From: Scatolibacter rhodanostii
Lineage (GTDB): Bacteria > Bacillota > Clostridia > Oscillospirales > Acutalibacteraceae
Length of the DNA: 64,000 nt
Assembly (NCBI RefSeq): GCF_900197595.1
Contig: NZ_FZLO01000001.1
Span: 1 to 64,000, forward strand
Reading direction: 5' to 3'
Shown: piece after piece, positions 7,177-16,096 of the stretch
Layout: the number at the start of each line of letters is the position of its first letter
Position numbering within the stretch: position 1 is the first letter of the stretch
Position numbers and translations under genes: made by a program
Notes under the pieces: model-generated
The model's input: only the letters and a program-made list of their open reading frames with translations
Told to the model about the DNA's origin: nothing
Databases searched by the model: none

Positions 7177-8541
7177 GTGATAAAGGGAAATAAAATATAT
7201 CAGCAATCTATTGAAGAACTTTGTGAAGAATATAGAGCTAATAATGTAATTACGAAAGAGCAATTTGAAAAATTCGGTGTTAAAAGAGGTCTGCGTAATG
7301 ACGATGGTACAGGCGTTGTGGCAGGGCTTACCAGAGTTTGTAACGTACACGGCTATTTGATTGAAGACGGCCAGCGCATACCGGATGAAGGTCGGTTGGT
7401 CTATCGAGGAATCAGCGTAGCAGACATTATTGAAGGCTGCGAAAAAGAAGATAGATTTGGCTTTGAAGAAGTCGTTTGGCTATTGATTTTCGGCAAGCTG
7501 CCGACACAGTCACAATATGACCGAATTTGCAAGATGTTGTTTGAGAACCGTGATTTACCCGAATATTTTTTGGAAGACGCCTTAATGAAAACACCCTCTA
7601 AAGATATTATGAACAAACTGGCTAGTGCTGTGTTAGCTTTATATACATATGATGATAATCCTGATGATTTATCTTTAGAAAATAATATGCGTCAAAGTCT
7701 TTCGCTGATTTCAAAACTTCCTGCGATTATGACACACTCCTATCAGGTTAAACGACGTCATTTTGACAGAGAAAGTATCTTTTTTCACCCTTTTGATCCG
7801 AATCACAGCACAGCCGAATCTATTCTCAATGCACTGCGTCCTGATATGAAATTTACCAGACAAGAAGCAAAGCTGCTTGATACCTGTATGATTCTTCATG
7901 CAGAACACGGCGGCGGCAATAACTCTACCTTCACAGCAAGGGTGGTTACTTCTTCCGGTTCAGATATCTATTCTTCTATCGCAGCTGCCATTGGTTCTTT
8001 GAGAGGACCAAAACACGGCGGTGCAAGCTATAAAGTATTGGCCATGATGAAAGATATTATGGAAAATGTAAAAGATTGGACAGATGAAGAAGAAGTAGGG
8101 GCCTATCTTGAGAAGATTTTGTGCAAAGAAGTGGGCGATAAGAGCGGCTTAATTTATGGTATTGGCCATGCGATTTATACACTGTCTGACCCCCGCGCAA
8201 CTATTTTAAAAACCAAAGCCGGCGATTTGGCAAAAGAAACAGGTTTTGACAAAGAGTTAGCTCTTTATGAGTTGGTTGAAGCTTTATCCCCGCAAGCTTT
8301 CAAAAAAGTGACGGGCTATGATAAAGTAGTCTCTGCCAATGTGGATTTTTATTCCGGCTTGGTGTATCAAATGTTGGGAATCCCACAGGATTTGTTGACA
8401 CCTATGTTTGCTGTATCAAGAATTTCAGGTTGGTGTGCACATCGCATTGAAGAACTCACTACTGGCAACCGAATTATTCGCCCGGCCTATCAGGCTCTGC
8501 CGCAAAAACACGGCTATCTTTCTATGGCAGAACGTGAGTAA
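7177..8541 (+). CDS. gltA: citrate synthase (citrate/2-methylcitrate family)
   Basis: This enzyme condenses acetyl-CoA with oxaloacetate to citrate, which in an anaerobe mainly feeds 2-oxoglutarate and glutamate synthesis. The protein is about 454 residues. It starts with the clostridial-type segment FGVKRGLRNDDGTGV, and HAEHGGGNNSTF and LRGPKHGG carry the active-site histidines. The Asp lies in the SANVDFYSG block. The frame opens at ATG 7147, but the GTG at 7177 lies 8 bases behind GTAGGTG and matches the usual family N-terminus, so I prefer it. It has its own promoter and terminator. No aconitase or isocitrate dehydrogenase gene is nearby, and a methylcitrate role is possible but less likely. 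Confidence 0.9.
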   Translation: MIKGNKIYQQSIEELCEEYRANNVITKEQFEKFGVKRGLRNDDGTGVVAGLTRVCNVHGYLIEDGQRIPDEGRLVYRGISVADIIEGCEKEDRFGFEEVVWLLIFGKLPTQSQYDRICKMLFENRDLPEYFLEDALMKTPSKDIMNKLASAVLALYTYDDNPDDLSLENNMRQSLSLISKLPAIMTHSYQVKRRHFDRESIFFHPFDPNHSTAESILNALRPDMKFTRQEAKLLDTCMILHAEHGGGNNSTFTARVVTSSGSDIYSSIAAAIGSLRGPKHGGASYKVLAMMKDIMENVKDWTDEEEVGAYLEKILCKEVGDKSGLIYGIGHAIYTLSDPRATILKTKAGDLAKETGFDKELALYELVEALSPQAFKKVTGYDKVVSANVDFYSGLVYQMLGIPQDLLTPMFAVSRISGWCAHRIEELTTGNRIIRPAYQALPQKHGYLSMAERE

Positions 8542-8582
8542 TCTCATTTCTGACAGCAAAATAAAAGAAATAGAATGATGAT

Positions 8583-8623
8583 AAAAACGCGCGGGAGTAG
8601 GAAAGTTCTCCTTTGCGTTTTTT
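8583..8623 (+). terminator. terminator of citrate synthase
   Basis: Interrupted stem AAAACGC...GGGAG with CTCC...GCGTTTTTT, followed by a T-run. Confidence 0.75.
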
Positions 8624-8975
8624 CTATTTTGACAATTTCGTAAATCGAAAATAGAGTATAATCATGTTATTGATAAATCAATCTGAAGAGTATTAAACAA
8701 CTGTTAAGAGATACTAGTGATTGAATAGCAGGTGCAGCAGAAGCTCAGGACCCATGCCTTATTGTTTCAAAATAGCTTTTTGAGAGCATAATTATAATGA
8801 GAAATAAAGTGGCTGAGCGGTCTAAAAATGGTAATTTGGTTGAAGAATGATTTTCACAGCAAGGTGAAATCATTCAGTTAGATGTCTTTATCAGATTGGT
8901 AAATATTTCTTAATAAATTTGTAAGAATTTAGGTGTATAAAAAGATATAAATTCAGAAAAACGAGGAGGGTAAAT
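8624..8975 (+). other. 350-base non-coding stretch before the flavodoxin gene
   Basis: No credible coding frame is present. A TATAAT lies near 8660 without a well-spaced -35. A long hairpin with a single T bulge, GAATGATTTTCAC with GTGAAATCATTC and loop AGCAAG, spans 8845-8875. The stretch could be a long structured leader or a separate small RNA. I compared it mentally with 6S RNA and common riboswitches and recognised none. Confidence 0.35.
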
Positions 8976-9494
8976 ATGAAAAAGATTGCTGTTATATATA
9001 AATCCAAATATGGTGCTACAGGGCGCTATGCAAGATGGTTAGCGGAAGAACTGGGTGCGGAGCTCTTTGAAAAATCACAGGTGCCTGCATCTGCCTTAGG
9101 TGAATTTGATTTGATTTTATACGGTGGCGGTGTTTATGCTGGCGAGCTTAGAGGCGTGAAATTTCTGTATAAATCAAGATGCAGAAATATCGTTTTGTTT
9201 ACGGTTGGGCTTGAAGATCCTGAAAAAATCAGTTATGCACATATGGAAGAAAAAATACACAACACTAAAGGACTTGAAAGATCTAAAATCTTTCATCTGC
9301 GTGGTGCAATGGATTTTAATCGTCTGCAATGGCTAGATAAGAAAATCATAGGTTGGGTTATGAAGGGGCAAAAAAATCCCACTGAAATGGCTGAAGTTGA
9401 GACGATGATTGCCCCTGAAAATAAAATTGATTTTGTAAAAAAAGAAAAGCTGGCACCCATTATTGAGTATGTAAAAAATGAAAACAACTGGTAA
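8976..9494 (+). CDS. flavodoxin-domain protein
   Basis: This 172-residue protein has a flavodoxin-like fold. The N-terminal beta strand and phosphate loop are KIAVIYKSKYGATGRYARW, and an FMN-ring loop follows around YGGGVYAGEL. It resembles the Flavodoxin_5/HemG-like group rather than a classic small electron-carrier flavodoxin. It probably binds FMN and acts as a cytosolic oxidoreductase, partner unknown. A strong GAGGAGGG site lies 6 bases before the ATG. An unusually long leader precedes it, and a membrane protein gene follows about 80 bases later. Confidence 0.8.
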   Translation: MKKIAVIYKSKYGATGRYARWLAEELGAELFEKSQVPASALGEFDLILYGGGVYAGELRGVKFLYKSRCRNIVLFTVGLEDPEKISYAHMEEKIHNTKGLERSKIFHLRGAMDFNRLQWLDKKIIGWVMKGQKNPTEMAEVETMIAPENKIDFVKKEKLAPIIEYVKNENNW

Positions 9495-9573
9495 GTGTTG
9501 TGAGATAAAATGAGTTGCTGCGAAAAATCTTGTAAAAGGACAGGAGATTGATAAAATTGGTGAGGGACAAAGA

Positions 9574-10512
9574 ATGAGTGTGAAAAATTCGCTTAAAATA
9601 GCGAGTATTGGGATTATGGGCGGCATGGTGTTTCGAATCCTAAGCGTATTATATCAGTTTGATCGTACGACCGGGTTTTACAAAGATAATGGCGTGTTTG
9701 CTTGGATTGATGTTGCTTTTGTGTTAGCGACAGCAGCTCTTTCTGGATTGACCACCTTGCATGACAAAAAAACTTTTTTTACGCCATATTCAAACACAAA
9801 AAATCGTTTACTGGGAACTATTTCTTTGTTTTCAGGGGTAGGGCTGCTGGTTATGGCGGCCATGCAAATGAAGGTGTATTTTGAGACAAAAAATGCACAA
9901 GATTTTGATTGGAACGAGCCGATGACCAGCTGGGTTCATTTAGGGCTGATTGGCAGTTCAGTGATTTTTGGATTGCTGCAAATTATCTTAGTGCCAGCCT
10001 TTTTTGCAGGCAGAAATAGTTTTGGAGGCTTTCCGGCGTTATATTTGATTAGCGTGTTGTGGGGTATTTTCAATCTTTTCTTTATGTTTTTGTATTATTC
10101 TCACTCGGTTTTGCACCAAGAGAATGTATATACAATTCTTTCAGCAGCGTTGTTATTATTAGCACTCTATTACTTAAGCCGCTATTTTGGAGGCGTAAAC
10201 ACGGAACATTCGGCAAGGCTGTTTTATGTTTTTGGGTTTCCGGCAGTACTTGTTTCAACAGCAGGTATTGCCTCAAATTTGCTAGTTTATTTTCTTCTGG
10301 GAATCTCACTCTCGGAGGTGCCAATTATCATTCAAATGGCACAGCTAAGTGTTGCTTTGTTGGTTTTTGTGAGCTTAGTGACCATTCGAAAATATGACTT
10401 GCACGAACCGGCTGGTTCGCATAGAAAGAAACACAGATACTATACTTCTTCAAAAATTACAATAGCTTCTACAAGTGAACAGCAAGAAGCAAAAAGGATG
10501 AGAGTAAAATGA
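9574..10512 (+). CDS. polytopic membrane protein of unknown function
   Basis: This 312-residue protein has about eight hydrophobic segments spread over residues 10-275 and a hydrophilic basic tail of about 40 residues (HEPAGSHRKKHRYY onward). I recognise no transporter or enzyme motif. The start follows GAGGGAC. It sits between the flavodoxin-like gene and gapA. No separate promoter is obvious, so it may be co-transcribed with the flavodoxin gene. Confidence 0.7.
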   Translation: MSVKNSLKIASIGIMGGMVFRILSVLYQFDRTTGFYKDNGVFAWIDVAFVLATAALSGLTTLHDKKTFFTPYSNTKNRLLGTISLFSGVGLLVMAAMQMKVYFETKNAQDFDWNEPMTSWVHLGLIGSSVIFGLLQIILVPAFFAGRNSFGGFPALYLISVLWGIFNLFFMFLYYSHSVLHQENVYTILSAALLLLALYYLSRYFGGVNTEHSARLFYVFGFPAVLVSTAGIASNLLVYFLLGISLSEVPIIIQMAQLSVALLVFVSLVTIRKYDLHEPAGSHRKKHRYYTSSKITIASTSEQQEAKRMRVK

Positions 10513-10549
10513 GATAGATAAAATAGTTTGTCTATTTCGTATCAAACTC

Positions 10550-10578
10550 TTGTATTCTTTCGAAAAATAGATTAAAAT
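10550..10578 (+). promoter_or_regulatory. promoter of gapA
   Basis: TTGTAT (10550-10555), 17 bases, TAAAAT (10573-10578); the gapA start codon is 44 bases further on. Confidence 0.65.
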
Positions 10579-10621
10579 AGACTTGTTAACGTCAATATCC
10601 AAAAATCAGGAGGTTTCAATT

Positions 10622-11635
10622 ATGTCCATTAAAGTTGCAATTAACGGATTCGGCAGAATCGGTCGTTTAGCATTCAGACAAATGTTCGGTGCTGAGGGTT
10701 ATGAGATCGTAGCGATCAACGACTTGACAAGCCCTAAAATGCTTGCTCACCTATTAAAGTATGATTCTGCACAAGGCAGATATGCTCTTTGTGATACAGT
10801 TTCTGCTGGTGATGATTCCATCACAGTAGATGGCAAAACCATCAAAATTTATGCTGAAAAAGATGCTAAAGATTTGCCTTGGGGCGAAATCGGTGTTGAT
10901 GTTGTGCTTGAGTGCACAGGTTTCTACACTTCTAAAGCAAAATCACAGGCTCATATCGATGCAGGCGCTAAGAAAGTTGTTATTTCTGCTCCGGCCGGCA
11001 ATGATTTGCCAACCGTTGTTTACAGCGTAAATGAAAACATTCTTACAAAAGAGGATACCATCATTTCTGCTGCTTCTTGCACAACCAACTGCTTAGCTCC
11101 TATGGCTAATGCATTGAACAATTATGCTAAAATCCAGAGCGGCATCATGTCTACCATTCATGCTTACACTGGCGACCAGATGGTTCTTGATGGTCCTCAC
11201 AGAGGCGGAGACCTAAGAAGAGCTAGAGCTGCTGCTGTGAACATCGTTCCTAACAGCACAGGCGCTGCTAAAGCAATCGGTCTTGTTATTCCTGAACTGA
11301 ATGGCAAATTGATTGGTTCTGCACAACGTGTTCCGGTTCCAACAGGTTCAACCACCATTTTGACAGCTGTTGTCAAAGGCACAGATGTTACTGTTGATGG
11401 CATCAATGCTGCTATGAAAGCTGCTGCTTCTACTTCTTATGGCTACAATGTAGATGAAATTGTTTCTTCTGACGTTGTTGGCATCACCTATGGTTCTCTG
11501 TTTGATTCTACACAGACCATGGTTTCTAAGATTACAGATGATCTCTATGAAGTACAGGTTGTTGCCTGGTATGACAATGAGAACAGCTATACTAGCCAAA
11601 TGGTTAGAACAATCAAATACTTTGCTGAAATCTAA
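10622..11635 (+). CDS. gapA: glyceraldehyde-3-phosphate dehydrogenase, type I
   Basis: This glycolytic enzyme oxidises glyceraldehyde 3-phosphate with NAD and phosphate. The protein is 337 residues, the usual size. The N-terminal Rossmann motif is [13 protein letters not shown]. An Asp in the AINDLT strand end favours NAD. The catalytic cysteine lies in [12 protein letters not shown], and the C-terminal signature is [15 protein letters not shown]. The frame is open further upstream, but an ideal AGGAGG places the start at ATG 10622. Codon choice is markedly biased towards a few codons, as in highly expressed genes. It is monocistronic, with its own promoter and terminator; pgk and tpi are not adjacent. 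Confidence 0.97.
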   Translation: MSIKVAINGFGRIGRLAFRQMFGAEGYEIVAINDLTSPKMLAHLLKYDSAQGRYALCDTVSAGDDSITVDGKTIKIYAEKDAKDLPWGEIGVDVVLECTGFYTSKAKSQAHIDAGAKKVVISAPAGNDLPTVVYSVNENILTKEDTIISAASCTTNCLAPMANALNNYAKIQSGIMSTIHAYTGDQMVLDGPHRGGDLRRARAAAVNIVPNSTGAAKAIGLVIPELNGKLIGSAQRVPVPTGSTTILTAVVKGTDVTVDGINAAMKAAASTSYGYNVDEIVSSDVVGITYGSLFDSTQTMVSKITDDLYEVQVVAWYDNENSYTSQMVRTIKYFAEI

Positions 11636-11661
11636 TTAAGTTTTCATAAAAGTGAATGAGG

Positions 11662-11700
11662 ATAGGGTGTTTTCTTTCAGAAAATGCCCTATTTTTATAT
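11662..11700 (+). terminator. terminator of gapA
   Basis: The stem ATAGGGTGTTTTCT with AGAAAATGCCCTAT is followed by TTTTATATTTT. Confidence 0.85.
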
Positions 11701-11717
11701 TTTAGGAAGATTAATAG

Positions 11718-11746
11718 TTGACAAGCAAATAGGATTATAGTATAAT
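11718..11746 (+). promoter_or_regulatory. promoter of the ylxM-ffh operon
   Basis: A perfect consensus: TTGACA (11718-11723), 17 bases, TATAAT (11741-11746). It lies about 50 bases before ylxM. Confidence 0.9.
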
Positions 11747-11795
11747 TTGAACTGTAAAGACAATAGCTTTACAGCGTGAAAAAGGAAGTGACATT

Positions 11796-12164
11796 TTGGC
11801 AAAAGATTTAAGAATTACTTTTTTGCTGGATTTTTATGGAGACATGCTAACTGAAAAACAGCGAGAAGTTGTTGAAGCCTATTATAATGAAGACTTGTCG
11901 CTTGCCGAAATTGCCGAAGATAAAGACATCACACGGCAGGGCGTAAGAGACGCCATCAAACGAGCAGAAGCTCAGCTCTTAGAAATGGAAGAACGTTTAG
12001 GACTTGCTAAGCGCTTCAAATCTGTTCAAGATGCTTTGACCATTATCTGCGACTGTGCACTTCGTATTCAAGAAATTAATCAAGACGGATTGAATAACTC
12101 AGAGATTAATCAAAACGTCATTCAAATTATAGCTTGTGCAAGAGATCTTGCTATGGAAGAATAA
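11796..12164 (+). CDS. ylxM: YlxM/p13-like SRP-associated DNA-binding protein
   Basis: This 122-residue protein has a sigma-70 region 4-like helix-turn-helix: LTEKQREVVEAYYNEDLSLAEIAED then ITRQGVRDAIKRAE. The YlxM family is encoded next to ffh across Firmicutes and, in streptococci, modulates signal recognition particle function. The TTG start is supported by AAGGAAGTG and by the family N-terminus KDLRITFLLDFYG. ffh begins 21 bases after the stop, so the two are co-transcribed. Confidence 0.9.
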   Translation: MAKDLRITFLLDFYGDMLTEKQREVVEAYYNEDLSLAEIAEDKDITRQGVRDAIKRAEAQLLEMEERLGLAKRFKSVQDALTIICDCALRIQEINQDGLNNSEINQNVIQIIACARDLAMEE

Positions 12165-12185
12165 GAGTTTGAAAGGAAGAAAGCC

Positions 12186-13520
12186 GTGGCATTTGAAGGT
12201 TTAGCAGAAAAACTCAGCAATTCGTTTAAGAAACTGAAAAATAAAGGAAAGCTTAGCGAAAAAGATGTAAAAGATGCCATGCGTGAAGTTCGTTTGGCTC
12301 TTCTCGAGGCAGATGTAAACTACAAAGTTGCCAAAGACTTTACTTCATCGGTAACAGAACGCGCCATTGGCGAAAAAGTGATGGAAAGTCTTACTCCGGC
12401 ACAGATGGTTATTAAGATTGTCAATGAAGAATTGGCAGGATTAATGGGTGGCAGTGAAGAAAGACTCAAGTCCCCGTCAAGCCCACCTGCTATTATTATG
12501 ATGTGCGGTTTGCAGGGTGCCGGTAAAACGACACATGCTGCCAAACTTGCCAAAATGCTGAAGACACAGGGGAATCGCCCTTTGCTCGTTGCTGGTGATA
12601 TTTATAGACCTGCTGCTATCAAACAGCTTCAGGTTGTCGGTGAACAAGCAGGTGTTTCTGTGTTTGAAAAAGGTACACAAGACCCGGTACAGACCGTAAA
12701 AGAGGCGGTTAAACACGCCAAAGATTACGGCAATAACTATGTTATCATAGATACGGCCGGACGTTTGCAGATTGACGAAGATTTGATGGCTGAGCTTCAT
12801 CGCATTAAAGATGCAGTAAATCCTACAGATATTTTGCTAGTTGTCGACTCTATGACGGGTCAAGAGGCGGTTAACGTAGCCAAGGCTTTTGATGATTTGC
12901 TCAATATCTCCGGTGTTATTTTAACCAAGCTCGATGGTGATACTCGAGGCGGTGCAGCGCTTTCTGTTAAGGCAGTGACAGGTAAGCCGATTAAATTTGC
13001 CGGTACAGGTGAAAAACTAGACGATTTGGAAGTTTTCCATCCCGACAGAATGGCAAACCGTATTTTAGGCATGGGTGATGTGCTCTCTTTAATTGAAGAA
13101 GCCGAACTCAAACTAGATGAAAAAGCGGCCGCTAAAACTGCTGAACGATTGATGCAGAATAAATTCGACCTGAACGATATGTTGGAGCAATTTCAGCAGA
13201 TTAAAAAAATGGGTCCAATTAAAGGCATTTTATCAAAACTGCCTGGCATGAGTGATAAGCAACTGGATGATGTGGATATTGATGACAGAGTCATGGACCG
13301 CACAGCGGCGATTATTCTTTCGATGACACCGGCAGAGCGTGAAAAGCCAGAACTGCTCAATGCTTCACGCAAAAAAAGAGTAGCAGCAGGCTGTGGTATG
13401 AAAGTAGAAGATATCAATCGCTTGCTAACGCAATTTAAGCAGACACAAAAGCTGATGAAGCAATTTGGCGGAAAAGGTAAAAAGAAACGGATGCCTCGCC
13501 TAAATAATATGCCGTTTTAA
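12186..13520 (+). CDS. ffh: signal recognition particle GTPase Ffh
   Basis: Ffh binds 4.5S/scRNA and signal sequences and delivers nascent chains to FtsY at the membrane. The protein is 444 residues with an N domain (1-95) and a G domain containing GLQGAGKTTHAAKLA (G1), DIYRPAAIKQL, DTAGRL and TKLDGDTRGGA. The methionine-rich M domain (about 300-440) includes MTPAEREKPELLNASRKKR for RNA binding. The GTG start follows GGAAGAAAGCC. It lies in the standard ylxM-ffh-rpsP order. Confidence 0.97.
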   Translation: MAFEGLAEKLSNSFKKLKNKGKLSEKDVKDAMREVRLALLEADVNYKVAKDFTSSVTERAIGEKVMESLTPAQMVIKIVNEELAGLMGGSEERLKSPSSPPAIIMMCGLQGAGKTTHAAKLAKMLKTQGNRPLLVAGDIYRPAAIKQLQVVGEQAGVSVFEKGTQDPVQTVKEAVKHAKDYGNNYVIIDTAGRLQIDEDLMAELHRIKDAVNPTDILLVVDSMTGQEAVNVAKAFDDLLNISGVILTKLDGDTRGGAALSVKAVTGKPIKFAGTGEKLDDLEVFHPDRMANRILGMGDVLSLIEEAELKLDEKAAAKTAERLMQNKFDLNDMLEQFQQIKKMGPIKGILSKLPGMSDKQLDDVDIDDRVMDRTAAIILSMTPAEREKPELLNASRKKRVAAGCGMKVEDINRLLTQFKQTQKLMKQFGGKGKKKRMPRLNNMPF

Positions 13521-13607
13521 AACAAGCTGTTATTGACCAAGGCAATCGACCAAGGTTTGTAATATAGAATTTAAACTTATTTATTTTTATTTTGGAGGAA
13601 ACAAATT

Positions 13608-13853
13608 ATGGCAGTAAAAATTAGACTTCGCAGAATGGGCGCTAAAAAAGCTCCTTTTTATCGTATCGTAGTGGCGGATTCCAGATCTCCTCGTGATGGC
13701 CGTTTCATCGAAGAAATCGGTTACTATAACCCAATGGAAGAACCCAGTGTAGTGAAAGTTGATCCTGAAAAAGCTAAAAAATGGCTCGCTAATGGCGCTC
13801 AGCCCACTGACACCGTAAAAACACTGTTCAAAAAACATGGTGTAATCGAGTAA
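13608..13853 (+). CDS. rpsP: 30S ribosomal protein S16
   Basis: This 81-residue protein has the S16 N-terminus [24 protein letters not shown] and the internal [13 protein letters not shown]. It is a structural protein of the 30S body. The start sits behind GGAGG. It lies between ffh and khpA, the usual Firmicutes order. Confidence 0.97.
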   Translation: MAVKIRLRRMGAKKAPFYRIVVADSRSPRDGRFIEEIGYYNPMEEPSVVKVDPEKAKKWLANGAQPTDTVKTLFKKHGVIE

Positions 13854-13896
13854 GAATGGCTTGCCGCCTATTATGCGGCAGAAAGGACGATGCGTT

Positions 13897-14127
13897 ATGC
13901 AGGATTTGTTAATTGCGATTGCAAGGGGTTTGGTTGAGCAACCAGAAGAAGTTACCGTAACCGTTGAAGATGGCGAAGAGGGCATGATTGTATATCATCT
14001 ACATGTTGCAGAACAGGATATGGGCCGTGTAATCGGAAAGCAGGGCAGAATTGCCAAGGCGATTCGCGTTGTGATGAGAGCGGCTGCGACTCGCAACAAT
14101 CAAAAAGTCATGGTTGAAATAGATTGA
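13897..14127 (+). CDS. khpA: KH-domain RNA-binding protein KhpA (YlqC)
   Basis: This 76-residue protein is a single KH domain with the GxxG loop as GKQG in MGRVIGKQGRIAKAIRVVMR. KhpA family proteins bind RNA with KhpB and, in several Gram-positives, affect cell elongation and division. I took ATG 13897, which has AAAGGA upstream and the canonical MQDLLIAIARGLV start. The frame is open upstream without family similarity. A terminator follows directly. Confidence 0.92.
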   Translation: MQDLLIAIARGLVEQPEEVTVTVEDGEEGMIVYHLHVAEQDMGRVIGKQGRIAKAIRVVMRAAATRNNQKVMVEID

Positions 14128-14132
14128 TTTTA

Positions 14133-14155
14133 GAAAAGGGCAATTTGCCCTTTTT
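14133..14155 (+). terminator. terminator or attenuator after khpA
   Basis: An 8-bp stem AAAAGGGC with GCCCTTTT and a 5-base loop is followed by T-rich sequence. It separates khpA from rimM. Confidence 0.8.
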
Positions 14156-14197
14156 CTGATTTTTAGAGAGAATGAAATAAATGTGTTTGAGGGGATT

Positions 14198-14725
14198 ATG
14201 AAACAATTTTTAGAAACAGGACGAATTGTCGGGACACATGGAGTTCGTGGCGAGCTTAAAATTGAACCGTGGGCAGATTCTCCTGCTTTTATCACAAAAG
14301 TGGGCAAGCTATATTGGGACGAGGGCAGACAGCCTATCGAAGTTAAAAATTTGCGACTGCATAAAAGCTTTGTCCTACTCACCATTCATGGTGTAGACAC
14401 AGTAGAGAAGGCAGATTTGTTGCGTGGCAAAATCGTTTATCTGAATCGTAATGACGTTAAATTACCAGCCGGACAAGTTTTTATTGATGACTTAATTGGA
14501 CTTACGGCTCAAGATGGTAAAACAGGAAAAATCTATGGTAAGTTGACTAAGGTTTATCCCACGGGAGCCAATGATGTCTATGAAATTGAAAACGAAGCGG
14601 GGCAAAAATATCTTTTTCCCGCTGTTAAGCATATGATAAAAGAGATTAACCTTGCTAATGGTATAATTGAACTGCTACCGATTCCGGGTATATTTGATGA
14701 TGAGGTAGTCACGGATGAGAATTGA
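14198..14725 (+). CDS. rimM: ribosome maturation factor RimM
   Basis: RimM helps assemble the 30S head by binding S19. The protein is about 175 residues with an N-terminal barrel (FLETGRIVGTHGVRGELKIEP) and a C-terminal PRC barrel (VFIDDLIGL, then TGANDVYEIE and YLFPAVKHMI). I chose ATG 14198 over the GTG at 14183 because of GAGGGG and the family start; the spacing is tight, so the GTG remains possible. The gene overlaps trmD by 11 bases, indicating translational coupling. Confidence 0.95.
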   Translation: MKQFLETGRIVGTHGVRGELKIEPWADSPAFITKVGKLYWDEGRQPIEVKNLRLHKSFVLLTIHGVDTVEKADLLRGKIVYLNRNDVKLPAGQVFIDDLIGLTAQDGKTGKIYGKLTKVYPTGANDVYEIENEAGQKYLFPAVKHMIKEINLANGIIELLPIPGIFDDEVVTDEN

Positions 14726-15461
14726 CATTGTCACATTGTTTCCTGAAATGTTTGCATCCACATTAGGCGAGAGTATTGTCTATCGTGCCAGAAAGCGTGG
14801 ATATCTTCAAATTTGCTGTCATCAGCTTCGTGATTTTGCTCCATTACCACACCGAAAAGTAGACGACACTGTTTTTGGTGGTGGAAAAGGAATGCTCTTG
14901 GCGGCAGAGCCAATAGCAAGCGCTTTAGATGCTATAACAGAACATGTTGGGCATAAGCCGCATACGATTTATATGTCGCCAAGGGGAAAAGTGCTGACAC
15001 AAGATAAAGCAAAACAGCTTGCTCAAATGGATAATCTTGCGATTCTTTGCGGACACTATGAAGGCATTGATCAAAGGCTTTTAGATGAATACGTGGATGA
15101 AGAAATTTCGATTGGTGATTTTGTGCTAACAGGGGGAGAAATTCCTGCTATGGTGCTGACAGATGTGGTAAGCAGAATGATTGGTGGCGTACTGGCAGAT
15201 GAATCGTGCTTTACAGAAGAAAGCCATTTCAACGGGTTGCTGGAATATCCGCAGTATACACGACCAGACAATTGGCGAGGGAAAATGGTGCCGCCCGTGC
15301 TAACAAGCGGCCATCACCTGAATATGCAAAGATGGCAGCGAAAAGAATCTTTGCGTATAACGAAACAGAATAGACCGGATATGCTGGCAAAATTATTGCT
15401 GACAAAAGAGGACGAAAAACTTCTGCAAGAATTAGAGTATGAAAACAGAGAAGTTAAATAA
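14715..15461 (+). CDS. trmD: tRNA (guanine37-N1)-methyltransferase TrmD
   Basis: TrmD methylates G37 of tRNAs and so prevents frameshifting. The protein is 248 residues. It has the N-terminus MRIDIVTLFPEMF, the PLPHRKVDDTVFGGGKGML block, and the SPOUT knot region CGHYEGIDQRLLDEYVDEEISIGD with YVLTGGE-like FVLTGGEIPAM. The start overlaps rimM. rplS, which commonly follows trmD in Firmicutes, is not here. A 280-base stretch then precedes the HPr gene. Confidence 0.97.
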   Translation: MRIDIVTLFPEMFASTLGESIVYRARKRGYLQICCHQLRDFAPLPHRKVDDTVFGGGKGMLLAAEPIASALDAITEHVGHKPHTIYMSPRGKVLTQDKAKQLAQMDNLAILCGHYEGIDQRLLDEYVDEEISIGDFVLTGGEIPAMVLTDVVSRMIGGVLADESCFTEESHFNGLLEYPQYTRPDNWRGKMVPPVLTSGHHLNMQRWQRKESLRITKQNRPDMLAKLLLTKEDEKLLQELEYENREVK

Positions 15462-15620
15462 ATGGCGAAAAAAGCAAATTGATTGTAGATTTTCTAGTTT
15501 TTATACGTTCAAATTGGCATAGTGCCAAAAAAGTTTTCAACAATGGGTGTCAAGTTGACTAAAGAAAGCCAATTTGTGATTCCGCTGTCTGTTCATCAAT
15601 CCAAAAATCAATAAATGAGG

Positions 15621-15648
15621 TTGACGGGGACATTTCCTGTGATATAAT
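15621..15648 (+). promoter_or_regulatory. promoter of the HPr-like gene
   Basis: TTGACG (15621-15626), 16 bases, TATAAT (15643-15648). It lies about 95 bases before the start codon. The rest of the 15462-15743 gap holds only a short hairpin, TTGGCA/TGCCAA near 15510. Confidence 0.7.
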
Positions 15649-15743
15649 AAAATACGAAATGTGGTTTGTGTTAAAACCTCGTTAAAATTTGAGATGCGGA
15701 TTATTTTAAATAAGGATTTGTTTAGTTTAGGAGTGTGAATGCA

Positions 15744-16007
15744 ATGTGTGCTGAAGAAGTTTTGGTGCAAAATCAGGTGGGTCTTCATGCTAGACCAGCT
15801 ACGTTTTTTATTCAGAAAGCAAATGAATTTAAGTCTTCAATTTGGGTAGAAAAAGAAGAGAGAAGAGTCAACGCGAAGAGCTTGCTCGGTGTTTTGTCAC
15901 TGGGAATTGTCGGTGGTGTGAGTATCCGTATTATTGCAGATGGTTCGGATGAACAACAGGCTGTAAAAAGTTTAGTTGAACTTGTAAATTCCGGATTTGT
16001 GGAGTAA
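15744..16007 (+). CDS. HPr-family phosphocarrier protein
   Basis: This 87-residue protein carries the HPr histidine site GLHARPA, phosphorylated by Enzyme I, and the Ser46 region AKSLLGVLSLGI, target of HPr kinase. Keeping both sites favours a true HPr over Crh, which lacks the histidine. It would relay phosphate in the sugar phosphotransferase system and take part in CcpA catabolite control. It has its own promoter and a strong terminator. No ptsI or hprK is in this window. Start chosen from AGGAG about 10 bases before ATG 15744. Confidence 0.88.
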   Translation: MCAEEVLVQNQVGLHARPATFFIQKANEFKSSIWVEKEERRVNAKSLLGVLSLGIVGGVSIRIIADGSDEQQAVKSLVELVNSGFVE

Positions 16008-16020
16008 TAAATTTTTAGCT

Positions 16021-16047
16021 GGCATCGCTTTTGCGGTGCCTTTTTTT
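16021..16047 (+). terminator. terminator of the HPr gene
   Basis: GGCATCGC-TTTT-GCGGTGCC followed by seven T. Confidence 0.9.
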
Positions 16048-16096
16048 GTTATTTAGAGCCATATATTCAAATCGATGTTGCAGAGAGGACATTTCT

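Noticed and set aside
8660-8900. 6S RNA before the flavodoxin gene
   Set aside because: The stretch lacks the long central bubble and closing stem of 6S RNA that I could recognise; only one strong hairpin is clear.
14999-15271. Long antisense frames within trmD, ffh, polC and other core genes
   Set aside because: They lack ribosome sites and show no family similarity; they are by-products of codon bias on the other strand.
15500-15525. Terminator after trmD
   Set aside because: TTGGCA/TGCCAA forms a 6-bp stem, but an A-run rather than a T-run follows, so it is too weak to call.
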